Assembly: GCF_003012935.1 (NCBI RefSeq)
Contig: NZ_PUDR01000008.1
Span: 1 to 64,000, forward strand
DNA length: 64,000 nucleotides
Source of the DNA: Pannonibacter carbonis
Lineage (GTDB): Bacteria > Pseudomonadota > Alphaproteobacteria > Rhizobiales > Stappiaceae
Direction: 5' to 3'
The position numbers were made by a program, and so were the translations under genes. Of this stretch, positions 9,153-17,739 are shown piece after piece. Positions within the stretch are counted from its first letter, which is position 1. Each line of letters begins with the position of its first letter. A model generated the notes under the pieces. It was not told the DNA's origin. It worked only from the letters and a program-made list of their open reading frames with translations, and did no database searches.

Positions 9153-10274
9153 ATGAACGCCATCATCCCCAACTCTCTTCAATCTGCCGCCCTCCGGACC
9201 AGCTATCTCGACATCGAGAATGTCTGGAAGGCCTATGGCAATTTTGTCGCCCTTCGCGATATCTCGCTCTCCATTCAACAGGGTGAGTTCATCTGTTTTC
9301 TCGGGCCATCGGGATGCGGCAAGACGACCTTGCTGCGCGCGATTGCCGGGCTCGATCCGCAAAGCCGTGGTTCCATTCGTCAGGCCGGTCGCGACATCTC
9401 GAACCTTCCGGCCTCGCAGCGTGATTATGGCATTGTATTCCAGTCCTACGCGCTGTTTCCCAACCTGACGGTCGCTGCCAACATTGCCTTTGGCCTTGAA
9501 AACACCGGCCGTCCCTGGGACGAGATCAAGTCGCGGGTCAAGGAACTGCTTGAGCTGGTTGGGCTGCCGGACAAGGCGCTGAGCTATCCGTCTCAGCTGT
9601 CGGGTGGCCAGCAGCAGCGCATTGCGCTTGCCCGTGCGATTGCCATCAACCCAGGCTTGCTGCTCCTAGATGAGCCGTTGTCTGCGCTCGACGCAAAGGT
9701 CCGCGTCCATCTGCGGCATGAGATCAAGGAACTTCAGCGCAAGCTTCAGGTCACAACCATCATGGTGACCCATGACCAGGAAGAAGCTTTGGCGATGGCA
9801 GACCGGATCGTGGTGATGAACCACGGCGTGATCGAACAGGTCGGCACGCCAATTGACGTCTATCGTCATCCTGCGTCGCTGTTTGTTGCCAACTTCATCG
9901 GCGAGACGAACCGGATCAAGGCCCATTTCTCCAGGGGCATCGTGACGATTGGCCGAACCCTCCTGGAAACCACTGTGACCGGCTTTGCAGATGAGGCGGA
10001 CGTCACCGTCGCCGTGCGCCCGGAAGATATCCTGCCGCATGCCCGTGGGCACGAGCAGCTGGCCCAGCCCAATCATCTGCCGGTGACAATCACCGCGATG
10101 GAGTTTCTCGGGTCCTTCTGGCGCGTGCATCTGCGCAGCACGGAACTGGGCGGCACCCCGCTGGTTGCCAACTTCTCGATGAATGCCGTGCGCCGGTTCT
10201 CGCTTGCGGAAGGGGAAGACCTGACCGTCGAACTGCCCGCTGACCGTGTTCTCGTCTTTCCGGCAGCGAGGTGA
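9153..10274 (+). CDS. 2-aminoethylphosphonate ABC transporter, ATP-binding protein
   Basis: A 373-residue ABC ATPase of the potA/fbpC type. Walker A is GPSGCGKTT, the signature is LSGGQQQR, Walker B is LLLLDEP followed by LSALD, and the switch His is in MVTHDQEEAL. Residues beyond about 240 form the TOBE-type regulatory tail. The ATG at 9153 is preferred over a GTG at 9144 because GGAG lies at 9141-9144. Its stop overlaps the region just before the permease start, so the two genes are coupled. It powers AEP import at the inner membrane. Confidence 0.9.
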   Translation: MNAIIPNSLQSAALRTSYLDIENVWKAYGNFVALRDISLSIQQGEFICFLGPSGCGKTTLLRAIAGLDPQSRGSIRQAGRDISNLPASQRDYGIVFQSYALFPNLTVAANIAFGLENTGRPWDEIKSRVKELLELVGLPDKALSYPSQLSGGQQQRIALARAIAINPGLLLLDEPLSALDAKVRVHLRHEIKELQRKLQVTTIMVTHDQEEALAMADRIVVMNHGVIEQVGTPIDVYRHPASLFVANFIGETNRIKAHFSRGIVTIGRTLLETTVTGFADEADVTVAVRPEDILPHARGHEQLAQPNHLPVTITAMEFLGSFWRVHLRSTELGGTPLVANFSMNAVRRFSLAEGEDLTVELPADRVLVFPAAR

Positions 10275-10276
10275 TC

Positions 10277-12286
10277 ATGGCTGTCACTGAATGGATCCCG
10301 AGCGGGCGTGAAACACGTCTCAGGATGGATGGCGACGGACTGATCAAGCGTGGCTTCATGCTGGTCATCGCGCTCTATCTCATCGTCACCCTTGCGCTGC
10401 CTCTCTACACGATGCTGTCGAAGTCATTCGTGACCTACAGTTTCGATCTCTCCGAATTCGAACTGCAGGTCAGCGATGCCAGCGGCGCGAACTTCGGTCC
10501 TGCCGTCAGTCTTGTTGACCTCAATACCCGGTCAGGCCGCTTTACGCCGCAGGACATGAAGACGAACTCGGATGGCCGGATGGCCGTTGCCGAGTTGCTG
10601 CCGGATTTCAGTTTCCGCAGCCCTGTGCGCTACCGGATGCGCGCCGTGGATGATCGTGGCACCTGGCTCGTCGGGCTTGACCGGGTCAGCAGCCGCGACT
10701 GGCTGGAATACGACAGCAACACGCTGCGCCGGATCACACTGCGTCCCGTTCCGTCCTACGGCATCCAGAACTACGTCTCGTATTTCTCCAATCCGGCGCT
10801 GTTCCAGTCGATCTGGAACTCCCTGTTCATTGCCGTGGTCAGCACGGCCTTGACGGTGCCCTTCGCCTTCGGCTTTGCCTATGCCCTGCACCGCAGCTGC
10901 ATGCCGTTCAAGGGGGCGATGAAGCTGATCGCGACCATGCCGATCCTCGTGCCATCCCTGCTTCCGGGCATCGCGCTGATCTATCTGTTCGGCAATCAGG
11001 GCCTGCTCAAGGATCTGCTGATGGGGCAGTCGATCTATGGTCCGCTCGGGATCGTCATCGGTTCCGTGTTCTTCACCTTCCCCCACGCCCTCATCATCAT
11101 CTCGACGGCGCTGGCCATCGCGGACCAGCGCCACTACGAGGCGGCCGAGAGCCTGCGTGCCTCGCGCTGGCGCACTTTCTGGACCGTGACGGTTCCCGGT
11201 GCGCGGTATGGTCTGATCTCCGCGATGTTCGTGACCTTCACCCTGGTCGTCACCGATTTTGGCTTGCCCAAGGTGATCGGCGGCCAGTTCAGCGTTTTGG
11301 CGATCGACATCTACAAGCAGGTGATTGGCCAGCAGAATTTCGAGATGGGTGCGGTGGTGTCCGTCGTGCTCCTGGTTCCGGCGATCCTCGCCTTCTTTGT
11401 CGACCGCCAGGTGCAGAAAAAGCAGGTGTCGTTGCTGTCGGCCCGCGCCGTTCCGTTCGAGCCAAAGCCCAACCGCCGGTTCGATGCGCTGTGCCTTGCC
11501 TGGTGCGGTCTCATCGCCGCGTTCATCCTGACGATGATGGGGGTCTGCCAGCTGGCGGCGGTGGTGAAGTTCTGGCCTTATGACATGAGCCTGACCCTCG
11601 GCAACTTCGCCTTCAACAAGATGGATGGCGGCGGCTGGACGGCCTACTGGAATTCGATCTGGCTGTCGGCTCTGACGGCAGTGGCCGGAACCGCCATCGT
11701 CTTCTGTGGCGCCTACATGGTCGAGAAGACCGACGGCTTCCGCCTCGGCCGCAGCCTGTTCCAGTTCCTGGCGATGCTGCCGATGGCGATCCCCGGCATG
11801 GTGTTGGGCCTCGCCTACATCTTCTTCTTCAACAATCCGGACAACCCGCTGCACGGGCTTTACGGGACGATGGCAATCCTCGTCATCTCCACGGTCACCC
11901 ACTTCTACACCGTCGGGCACCTCACGGCACTGACCGCGTTGAAGCAGATCGATGCCGAGTTCGAGCCGGTTGCCGCGTCGATGCGCCAGCCGTTCTACCG
12001 GCTGTTTGCCCGGGTGACGGTGCCGATCTGCCTGCCCTCGATCCTCGACATCATGATCTATCTGTTCGTGAATGCGATGACGACGGTCTCGGCGATGGTG
12101 TTCCTGTACTCGACCCACACCGCGCTCGCGTCCATCGCCGTGCTCAACATGGATGATGCGGGCGACATCGCGCCGGCTGCGGCAATGGGGATGATGATCT
12201 TCTACACCAATGTCGCCGCCCGCCTGCTTCATGCGCTTGTGTCCCGGCGCCTCCTGGCGTCAACCCAGGCCTGGCGCACGCGCTAG
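10277..12286 (+). CDS. 2-aminoethylphosphonate ABC transporter, fused double permease
   Basis: A 669-residue membrane protein holding two binding-protein-dependent permease domains in one chain, as in FbpB/PhnU proteins. Each half has about six helices and an EAA loop: YEAAESLRASRWRTFWTVTVPGA in the first, and a later FEPVAASMRQPFYRLFARVTVP in the second. After the first helix (about 28-48) lies a soluble, polar, probably beta-rich stretch at residues ~52-160 before the next helix. That makes it longer than the ~550-residue members I recall. The ATG at 10277 has GAGG at 10268-10271; an in-frame GTG at 10271 is possible. Confidence 0.88.
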   Translation: MAVTEWIPSGRETRLRMDGDGLIKRGFMLVIALYLIVTLALPLYTMLSKSFVTYSFDLSEFELQVSDASGANFGPAVSLVDLNTRSGRFTPQDMKTNSDGRMAVAELLPDFSFRSPVRYRMRAVDDRGTWLVGLDRVSSRDWLEYDSNTLRRITLRPVPSYGIQNYVSYFSNPALFQSIWNSLFIAVVSTALTVPFAFGFAYALHRSCMPFKGAMKLIATMPILVPSLLPGIALIYLFGNQGLLKDLLMGQSIYGPLGIVIGSVFFTFPHALIIISTALAIADQRHYEAAESLRASRWRTFWTVTVPGARYGLISAMFVTFTLVVTDFGLPKVIGGQFSVLAIDIYKQVIGQQNFEMGAVVSVVLLVPAILAFFVDRQVQKKQVSLLSARAVPFEPKPNRRFDALCLAWCGLIAAFILTMMGVCQLAAVVKFWPYDMSLTLGNFAFNKMDGGGWTAYWNSIWLSALTAVAGTAIVFCGAYMVEKTDGFRLGRSLFQFLAMLPMAIPGMVLGLAYIFFFNNPDNPLHGLYGTMAILVISTVTHFYTVGHLTALTALKQIDAEFEPVAASMRQPFYRLFARVTVPICLPSILDIMIYLFVNAMTTVSAMVFLYSTHTALASIAVLNMDDAGDIAPAAAMGMMIFYTNVAARLLHALVSRRLLASTQAWRTR

Positions 12287-12295
12287 CACAAGTCC

Positions 12296-12328
12296 GGCAG
12301 GCAAGGCTTGGGCCCGGCCTTGCCTGCC
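12296..12328 (+). terminator. strong stem at the end of the AEP importer operon
   Basis: GGCAGGCAAGGC (12296-12307) and GCCTTGCCTGCC (12317-12328) form a perfect 12-bp stem with a 9-base loop, ten bases after the permease stop. No T-run follows, so it may terminate inefficiently or protect the 3' end. Confidence 0.55.
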
Positions 12329-12501
12329 CGAGAGCATTCGCCTGCCTGCGCCAGGCGTGCAGGAGGCGGTTGGCTCAGATGCATCCGACGAGCCTTCTGC
12401 CGCAGGGGGCTGAGATTAGTCTGCAACCGATCGTTCCTCAGATGGACCAAGGTTGTGACCCAAGCCGCCGACACGCCCGCCGCCGGCATCGTCGTTTCCG
12501 C

Positions 12502-12960
12502 TCAAGGAAACACGCTGGTTTCCTTCACGACGCCATAGACAAGGCTCGTGTTGATCGACGCGATGCCGGGGATGTGGTGCAGCTGGTCGCGCACGAAGGC
12601 CTCGTAGGCCTTGAGGTCCGCGACGACGACGCGCAGCAGGTAGTCCGCCTCGCCGGTCATCAGATAGCAGGCGAGGATTTCCGGAATGCGGCGGACGCGG
12701 GCCTCGAAGTCCGAGACATTTGCACCTTCGTGCCGCTGCAGCGAGATGCGGATGAAGGCCGTGATCTCCAGCCCGCAGGCGGCCGGGTCAACCTTGGCCG
12801 CATAGCCGGTGATGACCCCGCGCTCCTCCAGCAAGCGGACCCGGCGCAGGCAGGGGGAGGGCGAGAGGTTTACCTTCTCGGCAAGGTCCTGGTTCGTGAG
12901 GCGGCCGTCCTCCTGCAAGGCACGGATGATCTGGCGATCCTTGGTATCAAGCGGTGGCAT
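12502..12960 (-). CDS. mdeR: Lrp/AsnC-family regulator of methionine catabolism
   Basis: A 152-residue Lrp/AsnC protein. It has an N-terminal helix-turn-helix (LDTKDRQIIRALQEDGRLTN, then LSPSPCLRRVRLLEERGVI) and a C-terminal RAM effector domain (GEADYLLRVVVADLKAYEAF). The inner ATG at 12960 is used because it gives the family start MPPLDTKDRQII. It is divergent from methionine gamma-lyase and an E1-type dehydrogenase. That is the mdeR-mdeA-mdeB arrangement described in Pseudomonas putida, where MdeR activates mdeAB. The symbol rests on this synteny. Confidence 0.88.
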   Translation of the reverse strand: MPPLDTKDRQIIRALQEDGRLTNQDLAEKVNLSPSPCLRRVRLLEERGVITGYAAKVDPAACGLEITAFIRISLQRHEGANVSDFEARVRRIPEILACYLMTGEADYLLRVVVADLKAYEAFVRDQLHHIPGIASINTSLVYGVVKETSVFP

Positions 12961-12985
12961 CGACGGTCGTAGCTCTGGCTGGTTA

Positions 12986-13013
12986 TGGCAGTATCTGCTA
13001 ATATGAGTTGCCA
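12986..13013. promoter_or_regulatory. candidate MdeR operator region
   Basis: TGGCA (12986-12990) and TGCCA (13009-13013) are inverted arms 18 bases apart in the mdeR-mdeA gap. GCAGTAT occurs at 12988 and again at 13050. Lrp-family proteins bind spaced imperfect repeats like these. The evidence is weak. Confidence 0.3.
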
Positions 13014-13090
13014 ACGTGGCATATCTTGAAAGCACATGCCAGTCCGTCAGCAGTATTCTCCTTGCATCATCTGATTTGGAGGAGTTGCCC

Positions 13091-14296
13091 ATGACCCTGA
13101 AGTCCAACGCCGGCTTTGCAACGCGCGCCATCCATCACGGCTATGACCCGATGGAGAACGAGGGCGCGCTGACGCCGCCGATGCATCTCACCTCCACCTT
13201 CGCCTTCGACAGCGCCGAGCAGGGTGCTGCGATCTTCGCCGGCCGCGAGGGCGGCTATTTCTACTCGCGCATTTCCAACCCGACGCTCGACTTGCTGGAA
13301 CGGCGCTGCGCCGTGCTCGAAGGGGCGGAAGCTGGCCTTGCGCTGGCCTCCGGCATGGGCGCGATCACCTCGGTGCTGTGGACGTTTCTTGCGCCGGGCG
13401 ATGAGGTCATCACCGACAAGACGCTCTATGGCTGCACCTTCGCCTTCCTGCGCCATGGCCTTGCCCGCTTCGGCATCACCATCACCCATGTGGACCTGAC
13501 GAGCCCGTCCGATCTGGAAGCGGCGATCAGCGACAAGACGAAGATCGTCTATTTCGAAACGCCGGCGAACCCGAACATGCGGCTCGTCGACATCGCCGCC
13601 ATCTCCGCCATTGCCCGCAAGGCCGGGGCGCGCACCGTGGTCGACAACACCTATGCGACACCGGTGCTGACCCGCCCGATCGAGCTGGGCGCCGACATCG
13701 TCGTGCATTCGGCGACCAAGTACATGGGCGGCCACGGCGATCTGGTCGGCGGCATTGCGGTGGGTCCGGGTGCGGACATCCAGCAGATCCGTCTGGTCGG
13801 GATGAAGGACATGACGGGAGCCGTGATGGCACCGTTCAATGCCCATCTGGTGCTGCGTGGCCTTAAGACGCTGAAGCTGCGGATGGAGCGCCACTGTGCG
13901 TCCGCGATGGAGGTGGCGCGGTTCCTGGAAGCGCATCCGTCGGTGGCCAAGGTTTACTATCCGGGCCTCGAAAGCTTTGCGCAGCATGAGCTGGCCCGCC
14001 GCCAGATGCCGGGCTTCGGCGGCATGATCGCCTTTGAACTGAAGGGTGGCTTTGCCGCCGGGTCTGCGCTGATGAACCGCCTGATGTTGATCCGGCGCGC
14101 GGTGTCGCTCGGCGATTGCGAAAGCCTGATCCAGCATCCGGCCTCGATGACCCATTCCACCTATACGCCGGAAGAGCGGGCCGCGCATGGCATTGCGGAA
14201 GGCTTGATCCGCCTGTCTGTCGGGCTTGAGGATGTCGCCGACATCCTCGGCGATCTGGACAGCGCGCTGGCGGGCCGGGACGCAGCGGCAGCCTGA
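13091..14296 (+). CDS. mdeA: methionine gamma-lyase
   Basis: A 401-residue PLP enzyme of the Cys/Met metabolism family. It splits L-methionine to methanethiol, ammonia and 2-oxobutyrate. The PLP lysine is K210 in VHSATKYMGGHGD. Y113 and C115 in TLYGCTF match the tyrosine and the gamma-lyase-specific cysteine (Cys116 in P. putida), which separates it from cystathionine enzymes. The upstream in-frame codons are dropped because GGAGGAG lies just before the ATG at 13091. mdeB follows 178 bases later. Confidence 0.93.
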   Translation: MTLKSNAGFATRAIHHGYDPMENEGALTPPMHLTSTFAFDSAEQGAAIFAGREGGYFYSRISNPTLDLLERRCAVLEGAEAGLALASGMGAITSVLWTFLAPGDEVITDKTLYGCTFAFLRHGLARFGITITHVDLTSPSDLEAAISDKTKIVYFETPANPNMRLVDIAAISAIARKAGARTVVDNTYATPVLTRPIELGADIVVHSATKYMGGHGDLVGGIAVGPGADIQQIRLVGMKDMTGAVMAPFNAHLVLRGLKTLKLRMERHCASAMEVARFLEAHPSVAKVYYPGLESFAQHELARRQMPGFGGMIAFELKGGFAAGSALMNRLMLIRRAVSLGDCESLIQHPASMTHSTYTPEERAAHGIAEGLIRLSVGLEDVADILGDLDSALAGRDAAAA

Positions 14297-14474
14297 TTTC
14301 CTTGCCCCTCGCTGCAAGCGGTGAAGAAAAACCTCTCGGCGGCAGAATTGCGAAATGGTGTTCCGGTTCGGGCGTTGAAGAACGCACGATCCGGTAACAT
14401 CTTGCTGTGAAATGCTGGCATGACTTGGGCCTGGAAGCGGTACCGAACGGTACGGTTCGCGGCGAGGAGACAGG

Positions 14475-16841
14475 ATGATGGACCAGTTGAAGGTGATCGA
14501 GCAGCGGCTTTTGTGGCTGGCCTGCTGGATGGTGCACAACGCCAACCACCTGCGCGACAAGGGCGACGGCGATGTGAAGGTCGGCGGCCATCAGGCCAGC
14601 TCCGCCTCCATGGTGTCGCTGATGACCGCGCTCTATTTCCATGCGCTGAAGCCGGAAGACCGGGTGGCGGTGAAGCCGCATGCCTCGCCGGTGTTTCATG
14701 CGATCCAGTATCTCATGGGCAACCAGACGCTGGAGAAGCTGCAGGATTTCCGCGCCTATGGCGGGGCGCAGAGCTATCCCTCGCGCACCAAGGACGTGGA
14801 TGACGTCGATTTCTCCACCGGCTCGGTCGGCCTCGGTGTGGCGTTGCCGATCTTCGCCTCGATGACGCAGGACTATCTCGAAGGCCACGGCTGGCTGAAG
14901 CAGCCGAAGGGCCGCATGGTGGCGCTGATCGGCGACGCCGAGCTGGACGAAGGCAACATTTACGAGGCACTGCAGGAAGGCTGGAAGCACGAGGTCCGCA
15001 ATGTCTGGTGGATCATCGACTACAACCGCCAGAGCCTTGACGGCGTCGTCCGCGAGGGCCTGTGGGCTCACATGGAGCAGATATTCGATGCCTTCGGCTG
15101 GCGTGTGCTGCGCCTCAAGCATGGCGCGCTGCAGCGGGCCGCCTTCGCCGAGCCTGGCGGCGACAAGCTGCGTGCCTGGATCGACGCCTGCCCCAATGCG
15201 CTCTACTCCGCGCTGACCTTCCGCGGCGGGGCTGCCTGGCGCGAGCGGCTGATGGCGGATCTGGGCGACCAGGGGGTTGTCTCCGCGCTCATCGACCGCC
15301 GCTCGGATGCCGAGCTTGCCGCCTTGATGGAGAACCTCGGCGGCCACTGCCTCGACACGCTGAAGGACGCCTTCGACAGTGCGCAGGACGAGCGGCCGAC
15401 CGTGTTCCTTGCCTACACGATCAAGGGCTGGGGCACGCCGCTGGCCGGACACAAGGACAACCACGCCGGCCTGATGACGCCGACGCAGATGGAAGAATTC
15501 CGCAGCCGCATGGGCGTGCCGCACGGGGCGGAGTGGGAGCCCTTTGCCGCCGTCGAGGATGTGGCCGGGCTGAAGGCCTTCCTCGGCACGGTGCCTTTCT
15601 TTGCCCGGGGCCGCCGGCGTTACACCGCCGAGACCCTGCCGGCGCCGGGTGTCGTGGCGTTGTCCGACAAGATGCTGTCGACCCAGGCTGGCTTCGGCAA
15701 GATCATGGACGAGATCGCGCGCGCGGGCGGCCCGCTCGCCGACCGCATCGTCACCACCTCGCCGGACGTGACCGTCTCGACGAACCTCGGCGGCTGGGTC
15801 AACCGGCGCGGGCTGTTCGCCCGTGATCCGCGTGGCGACACGTTCCGCGACGAGCGCATTCCGTCGGCGCAGAAATGGGCCTTCTCGCCGCAGGGCCAGC
15901 ACATTGAACTGGGCATTGCCGAGATGAACCTGATGCTGATGCTGGGGGCGGCGGGGCTGTCGCACAGCCTGTTCGGCGAGCGCCTGATCCCGGTTGGCAC
16001 CGTTTACGATCCCTTCGTCGTGCGCGGCCTCGATGCCCTCAACTATGCCTGTTACCAGGATGCCCGCTTCCTGCTGGTCGGCACGCCGTCCGGTGTCACG
16101 CTGGCACCGGAGGGCGGGGCGCACCAGTCCATCGGTACACCGCTGATCGGCATGTCGCAGGATGGCCTTGCCAGTTTCGAGCCGGCCTATCTGGACGAAC
16201 TGGCGATCATCATGGACTGGGCCTTTGACTACATGCAGCGCGAAGGCAAGGGCGATCTGGACGAGCGCACCTGGCTGCGCGAGGAGACCGGCGGTTCGGT
16301 CTACCTGCGCCTGTCGACGCGTCCGGTCGAGCAGGTGCTGCGCCGGCCGGATCCGGGCTTCAAGCAGGGCGTCATCGACGGCGCCTACTGGCTGCGCGAA
16401 CCGGGCCCGAATGCTGAGGTCGTCATTGCCTATCAGGGCACGGTGGCAACCGAGGCCATCGAGGCGGCCGGCCGCATGATGGGCGCGCGGCGTGACATTG
16501 GCGTTTTGGCGGTCACCTCCGCCGACCGGCTCAACGCCGGCTGGACGGCGGCGCGGCGGGCGCGGGCCCGGGGGCACGAGACGGCGACGAGCCTTGCCGA
16601 ACGGCTGATGGGCCAGTTGCCGCCGCATTGCACGCTGATCACCGTGATTGACGGCCATCCGGCGACGCTGTCCTGGCTCGGCGCGGTGACCGGTCACAGG
16701 ACCATCCCGCTCGGGGTCGAGCATTTCGGCCAGACCGGCACGATTGCCGATCTCTACCGGCATTTCGGCATCGATGCGGATGCCATCGTGGCTGCTGCCG
16801 CCCGGATCACGCAGGGACGACCGATCCAGCTTCGCGCGTGA
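14475..16841 (+). CDS. mdeB: 2-oxobutyrate/pyruvate dehydrogenase E1-like protein
   Basis: A 788-residue thiamine-diphosphate enzyme of the homodimeric E1 (AceE/transketolase) type. The thiamine-binding stretch GDAELDEGNIYEAL with the following NRQSLDG is clear. The later half has the transketolase pyrimidine domain with HIELGIAEMNLMLML. It is a little shorter than AceE (~890). Next to methionine gamma-lyase this matches P. putida MdeB, proposed to decarboxylate 2-oxobutyrate from methionine. No E2 or E3 gene is nearby, so it must borrow them. GGAG precedes the double ATG. The annotation 'transketolase' is an alternative, but the context favours MdeB. Confidence 0.88.
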   Translation: MMDQLKVIEQRLLWLACWMVHNANHLRDKGDGDVKVGGHQASSASMVSLMTALYFHALKPEDRVAVKPHASPVFHAIQYLMGNQTLEKLQDFRAYGGAQSYPSRTKDVDDVDFSTGSVGLGVALPIFASMTQDYLEGHGWLKQPKGRMVALIGDAELDEGNIYEALQEGWKHEVRNVWWIIDYNRQSLDGVVREGLWAHMEQIFDAFGWRVLRLKHGALQRAAFAEPGGDKLRAWIDACPNALYSALTFRGGAAWRERLMADLGDQGVVSALIDRRSDAELAALMENLGGHCLDTLKDAFDSAQDERPTVFLAYTIKGWGTPLAGHKDNHAGLMTPTQMEEFRSRMGVPHGAEWEPFAAVEDVAGLKAFLGTVPFFARGRRRYTAETLPAPGVVALSDKMLSTQAGFGKIMDEIARAGGPLADRIVTTSPDVTVSTNLGGWVNRRGLFARDPRGDTFRDERIPSAQKWAFSPQGQHIELGIAEMNLMLMLGAAGLSHSLFGERLIPVGTVYDPFVVRGLDALNYACYQDARFLLVGTPSGVTLAPEGGAHQSIGTPLIGMSQDGLASFEPAYLDELAIIMDWAFDYMQREGKGDLDERTWLREETGGSVYLRLSTRPVEQVLRRPDPGFKQGVIDGAYWLREPGPNAEVVIAYQGTVATEAIEAAGRMMGARRDIGVLAVTSADRLNAGWTAARRARARGHETATSLAERLMGQLPPHCTLITVIDGHPATLSWLGAVTGHRTIPLGVEHFGQTGTIADLYRHFGIDADAIVAAAARITQGRPIQLRA

Positions 16842-16862
16842 TGTCCCGCTGATTGAAACCGG

Positions 16863-16885
16863 ACCGGAGGCCTCAGGCCTCCGGT
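16863..16885. terminator. shared terminator of mdeAB and the convergent hydroxylase gene
   Basis: ACCGGAGGCC-TCA-GGCCTCCGGT is a perfect 10-bp stem with a three-base loop. It starts 21 bases after the mdeB stop and includes the stop codon of the convergent gene. T-rich tracts are short on both sides. Confidence 0.65.
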
Positions 16886-17739
16886 TCTGTCCTGGCCGTG
16901 CCCGTGTCGTCGGTGTTGCCGGGCGCGCCATAGGCGGGGCCACGCAGGGGCTGCCACAGCATCCGGTCCAGCCAGAGATCGCGGCGGGTGCGGAACTGCG
17001 GCACGCCGATGCGCATGCCCTCATGTCCCTCGGCCGGCTGCGCGATATAGGTGCCGAGCAACCGGTCCCACCACGACAGGGAGAAGCCGAAGTTCGAGTT
17101 CGTCTCACGCGGGATCACGGAATGGTGGACCCGGTGCATGTCCGGCGTGACCAGGAACAGCCTCAGCACGCGATCGACGCGCGCGGGAAGCTGGATGTTC
17201 GAGTGGTTGAACATCGCACAGGCGTTGAGCAGCACCTCGAACACCAGAACGGCTGCGGCAGGCGCCCCGAGCGCTGCCACGGCACCAAGTTTCAAGACCA
17301 TAGACAACAGGATCTCGACCGGATGGAACCGCAGGCCGGTGGTCACATCGATGTCGAGGTCCGCATGATGCACCCGGTGCAGACGCCAGAGGCCTGGCAC
17401 GAAGTGAAACAGCACGTGCTGCAGGTAAATCACCAGATCCAGCAACACGACGCTGAGGAGAAATGCAATCCAGCCGGGCACCTCGAGCGCGTTGAAGAGC
17501 CCCCACCCGCCAGCTTCCGCCTTCAGGGCGAGACCTACAGCCAGAACCGGGAAAGCCAGCCGGACGATCACCGTGTCGAGACCGACGAGCAACAGGTTGT
17601 TGGACCAGCGCAGCACGCGGGGAACCTCGAGCCGGCGGCGGGGGGAGGCGAGCTCCCACAATGCCATCGCGATCAGCACGCCCAGAAAGGCGGAGAGCCT
17701 AAGCGCTTGTTCTTGTGCCAGCAGCCAGTCCTGCGTCAA
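16873..17739 (-). CDS. sterol desaturase / fatty-acid hydroxylase family protein
   Basis: A 288-residue integral membrane di-iron oxygenase. The histidine clusters HVLFH, HRVHHADLD and, after two more helices, HRVHHS are the family's metal-binding set. About four membrane segments lie before and between them. Members hydroxylate or desaturate sterols, fatty acids, carotenoids or hopanoids, and the substrate cannot be read from sequence. It converges on mdeB, shares its terminator and has no obvious metabolic partner next to it. The C-terminal ~25 residues are low-complexity and hydrophilic. Confidence 0.88.
   Translation of the reverse strand: MTQDWLLAQEQALRLSAFLGVLIAMALWELASPRRRLEVPRVLRWSNNLLLVGLDTVIVRLAFPVLAVGLALKAEAGGWGLFNALEVPGWIAFLLSVVLLDLVIYLQHVLFHFVPGLWRLHRVHHADLDIDVTTGLRFHPVEILLSMVLKLGAVAALGAPAAAVLVFEVLLNACAMFNHSNIQLPARVDRVLRLFLVTPDMHRVHHSVIPRETNSNFGFSLSWWDRLLGTYIAQPAEGHEGMRIGVPQFRTRRDLWLDRMLWQPLRGPAYGAPGNTDDTGTARTEPEA

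Noticed and set aside
13863-17108. A >1000-codon open frame on the minus strand opposite mdeA-mdeB
   Set aside because: It is antisense to two clear enzymes, is rich in Arg, His, Gly and Gln, has no recognisable domain, and such frames are common opposite GC-rich genes.
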